From: Candidatus Nealsoniibacteriota bacterium
Lineage (GTDB): Bacteria; Patescibacteriota; Minisyncoccia; Minisyncoccales; MHMH01
Reading direction: 5' to 3'
DNA: 6,419 bases
Assembly: GCA_016181985.1 (NCBI GenBank)
Contig: JACOYG010000030.1
Coordinates: 1-6,419, forward strand
Shown: one piece after another, positions 4,500 to 6,419 of the stretch
Layout of the letters: the number at the start of each line of letters is the position of its first letter
Numbering within the stretch: position 1 is the first letter of the stretch
Notes under the pieces: generated by a model
Database searches by the model: none
Told to the model about the DNA's origin: nothing
What the model saw: only the letters and a program-made list of their open reading frames with translations
Program-made: the position numbers and the translations under genes

Positions 4500-5383
4500 C
4501 TTTCGACAAAGATTTTACTAAGAAAGAAATTTGGCAAATTTTCAAATTAGCGAAAAAGTTGAAAGATAAACAAAAAAAGGGGGAATCTCATGAATTGTTA
4601 AGAGGCAAAAGCCTGGCAATGATTTTCCAAAAGCCATCTACAAGAACTAGAGTTTCTTTCGAAACAGCCATAACTCAATTGGGCGGACATGCCCAGTATT
4701 TGTCTGTTTCCGATTTACAGCTTGGACGAGGAGAAACGATTAAGGATACAGCTAAGGTTCTCTCCAGATACGTTGACGGAATTATGGCTAGAGTCTTTAG
4801 CCATCAAGATATCATTGATTTGGCTAAAAATTCAAACGTACCGGTAATTAACGGCCTTTCCGATAAATTTCACCCCTGCCAGGCATTGACTGATCTGTTC
4901 ACTATTTGGGAAAAACGTCAAAAATTAAAAAATTTAACTATGGTTTTTGTAGGCGACGGCGACAATAACGTAACTAATTCCCTATTGCTTATCTGCGATA
5001 TTTTAGGAGTTGAATTAAAGATTGCTTGTCCGGACAAATATAGAACTAAAAAAGAAATACTCGATTTGGCTAAAAGAAAGATTGAAATATCAAATAATTT
5101 AAAAACTATTGTCAAAAATGCGGACGTAATATATACTGATACTTGGATCAGTATGGGTAGAGAAGACGAAAAAGAAAGAGAGATAATTTTGACCCCCTAT
5201 CAAGTGAATCAAAAATTAGTTTCTCTGGCCAAAAAAGATGCTATCGTTATGCATTGCCTTCCTGCCCATCGAAACCATGAAATTACCGATGAAATTATGG
5301 ATGGCCCGCATTCAATTATTTTTGACCAAGCTGAAAACAGATTGCATGTTCAAAAAGCGATATTAGTAAAACTTTTAAAATAA
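4487..5383 (+). CDS. argF: Ornithine carbamoyltransferase
   Basis: This cytoplasmic enzyme joins carbamoyl phosphate and ornithine to give citrulline, or runs in reverse in the arginine deiminase pathway. Family motifs are all present in 298 residues: STRTR (51-55) and HPCQ (129-132) for carbamoyl phosphate, DTWISMG (218-224) for the ornithine-specific SMG loop, HCLP (256-259) with the catalytic cysteine C257, and ENRLHVQKA near the end. The SMG loop separates it from aspartate carbamoyltransferase. Its length is slightly below the usual 305-335. Its ATG lies inside the end of pyrH; AAAGGA sits 11 bases before it, too far to be a strong site, so coupling is likely. No other arginine pathway gene is visible except the divergent aminotransferase, so the direction of the pathway cannot be told. 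Confidence 0.95.
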   Translation: MLHLTFDKDFTKKEIWQIFKLAKKLKDKQKKGESHELLRGKSLAMIFQKPSTRTRVSFETAITQLGGHAQYLSVSDLQLGRGETIKDTAKVLSRYVDGIMARVFSHQDIIDLAKNSNVPVINGLSDKFHPCQALTDLFTIWEKRQKLKNLTMVFVGDGDNNVTNSLLLICDILGVELKIACPDKYRTKKEILDLAKRKIEISNNLKTIVKNADVIYTDTWISMGREDEKEREIILTPYQVNQKLVSLAKKDAIVMHCLPAHRNHEITDEIMDGPHSIIFDQAENRLHVQKAILVKLLK

Positions 5384-5384
5384 T

Positions 5385-5612
5385 ATGAAAAAAGATATTC
5401 ATCCTGCATATTTTCCTAATGCCAAGGTGCAATGCGCCTGCGGCAATGTTTTTAGTATTGGCTCCGCCAAAGAACATCTCGAGGTGGAAGTTTGTTCCGC
5501 CTGCCATCCTTTCTATACCGGCAAGGAAAAAATGATTGACACTCTGGGCAGAGTGGAAAAATTTAGAAAGAGATTAGCCAAGGCAAAAGATGCTAAAGCC
5601 GGAAAACGCTAA
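5385..5612 (+). CDS. rpmE: Large ribosomal subunit protein bL31, zinc-binding form
   Basis: bL31 bridges the central protuberance of the 50S subunit and the 30S head. The 75-residue protein begins MKKDIHPAYF and contains CACGNVF and VEVCSACHPFYTGK. The cysteines C17, C19, C37 and C40 give the CxC...CxxC zinc site of the C+ type. IDTLGRVEKFRKR follows, then a Lys/Ala-rich tail. It starts one base after the argF stop with no Shine-Dalgarno, so translation probably depends on ribosomes arriving from argF. Its last 23 bases overlap the prfA start in another frame. The rpmE-prfA order is common in bacteria. Confidence 0.97.
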   Translation: MKKDIHPAYFPNAKVQCACGNVFSIGSAKEHLEVEVCSACHPFYTGKEKMIDTLGRVEKFRKRLAKAKDAKAGKR

Positions 5613-6419
5613 AAAGCAATACGAGGAAATCTTACAACAGCTCAGTTCGCCTGAGCTTCTTTCTAATTGGCCCTCCTCCGCCAAAGCTACGGCGGGCAAG
5701 GAAAAATTCGATGAACTCTTGAAAGAAAAAAATAAACTGGAAAAAATAATTGCGAAATATGATGAGTTAAACGAATTAAAGAATAAAATAGAGGAAGATA
5801 AAGATATTTTAAAGGCCCGAGAAGACGGAGAATTGACTTCTTTGGCCGAAGCTGAAATTAAACAGCTTCAGGAGAAAGAAAAAATAATGGAAAAAGAGTT
5901 AGACAGCATACTCAAAGGAGATAGCGGAGAATCAACTTCGGGGCCATCGGCAATAATCGTAGAAATTCGGGCAGGAACAGGAGGAGATGAAGCGGCTCTA
6001 TTTGCCGCCGACCTTTTTAAAATGTATTCGAAATATGCCGTTTTACAGGGATGGAAACAAGAAATCCTTGATTCCAACCAAACGGGCATAGGCGGTTTTA
6101 AAGAAGTTGTTCTGGAAATCAAAGGCAAGGATGTTTGGCGGAAGATGCAGTATGAGGGCGGAGTGCACAGAGTTCAAAGAATTCCGACAACCGAAAAAGC
6201 CGGCCGTGTCCACACTTCAACGGCTTCGGTGGCTGTTTTGCCAAAGCCCAAAGAAACCCAGTTTAAAATAAACCCGAGCGATCTTAGGATTGAAGTTTCA
6301 AAAGCTACCGGCCCCGGAGGCCAGAACGTCAACAAAAGGATGACAGCCGTAAGGGTTGTCCACTTGCCTACCGGTCTTGCCGTAGATTCGCATACTGAAA
6401 GAAACATGCAGCAAAATAA
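5590..6419 (+). CDS. prfA: Peptide chain release factor 1 (5' part, runs off the right edge)
   Basis: RF1 reads UAA and UAG in the ribosomal A site and triggers peptide release. Of about 360 expected residues, 276 are present, and the frame is open to the window end. Seen are an N-terminal coiled region (residues 1-110), RAGTGGDEAALFAADLFKMY (127-146), GGVHRVQRIPTTEKAGRVHT (190-209) and the catalytic GGQ (243-245). The stop-codon reader is P199-T-T, the PxT form of RF1; RF2 would have SPF. The GGQ setting, GPGGQNVNKRMTAVR, differs from the usual GAGGQHVNTTDSAVR. Residues 28-37 (PSSAKATAGK) are encoded by a palindromic repeat inserted in frame. The start is the first ATG in the frame, inside rpmE, with only a weak AAGG before it. 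The C-terminal domain lies outside the window. Confidence 0.95.
   Translation, partial: MLKPENAKKQYEEILQQLSSPELLSNWPSSAKATAGKEKFDELLKEKNKLEKIIAKYDELNELKNKIEEDKDILKAREDGELTSLAEAEIKQLQEKEKIMEKELDSILKGDSGESTSGPSAIIVEIRAGTGGDEAALFAADLFKMYSKYAVLQGWKQEILDSNQTGIGGFKEVVLEIKGKDVWRKMQYEGGVHRVQRIPTTEKAGRVHTSTASVAVLPKPKETQFKINPSDLRIEVSKATGPGGQNVNKRMTAVRVVHLPTGLAVDSHTERNMQQN
5671..5700. repeat. Palindromic repeat inserted in frame within prfA
   Basis: These 30 bases hold CCGCC (5678-5682) and GGCGG (5691-5695) around AAAGCTAC. They are GC-rich compared with the AT-rich flanks and encode PSSAKATAGK (residues 28-37). Removing exactly these ten codons leaves LSSPELLSNW-EKFDELLKEK, which reads like a normal RF1 N-terminal domain. 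The unit resembles the repeat at 3724-3752 (shared CCGCC, AAGC and GGCGGGC), supporting a mobile or copied short palindrome. Confidence 0.72.

Noticed and set aside
5590..6419. Release factor 2 instead of 1
   Set aside because: The stop-reading motif is P-T-T (PxT), not SPF, and no RF2-style programmed frameshift is seen near the start.
1..6419. CRISPR array, tRNA genes or insertion sequences
   Set aside because: No regularly spaced direct repeats, no recognisable tRNA cloverleaf and no transposase or terminal inverted repeats were seen.

Overview
This window looks like chromosomal sequence from a member of the Patescibacteria (Candidate Phyla Radiation), most likely a Parcubacteria-type lineage. 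Four signs point there. The 16S rRNA fragment is divergent and carries changes in the usual universal primer sites. EF-Ts is minimal (148 residues). The UMP kinase is archaeal-like. Short GC-rich palindromic repeats of the kind I recall from these genomes sit in an otherwise AT-rich background, one of them in frame inside prfA. UGA ends rpsB and tsf, so the UGA=Gly code of Gracilibacteria/SR1 does not apply.

Left part (1-2296), all on the minus strand. In transcription order there is a near-consensus rpsB promoter that leaves almost no 5' leader, then rpsB, tsf (8-base overlap) and an 82-residue one-pass membrane protein (1-base overlap). Next comes a start-less coding remnant resembling a NUMOD3 DNA-binding motif, then a 44-residue membrane protein. 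A perfect-consensus promoter (TTGACA-16-TATAAT) follows, with a leader containing a terminator-like hairpin, and then the 5' ~391 bases of 16S rRNA, which run off the left edge.

Middle (2305-3805). A 13-bp intrinsic terminator closes a minus-strand class III PLP aminotransferase. This is the only gene here with a strong Shine-Dalgarno and a long leader. Its 5' leader contains a palindromic repeat. The repeat and two overlapping divergent promoters fill the gap to the plus-strand genes.

Right part (3770-6419), a tight plus-strand operon: archaeal-type UMP kinase, ornithine carbamoyltransferase (13-base overlap), ribosomal protein L31 (1-base gap) and release factor 1 (23-base overlap, cut by the right edge). 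The aminotransferase and the carbamoyltransferase could both act on ornithine, although the aminotransferase substrate cannot be read from sequence. The rest is translation machinery.

The points most worth a second look are the NUMOD3-like remnant, the 30-base in-frame palindromic insertion in prfA, the nearly leaderless promoters of rpsB and pyrH, and the hairpin-plus-U-tract just after the rRNA promoter. I did not find an undescribed multi-gene system; this is mostly housekeeping sequence with unusual small-scale structure.
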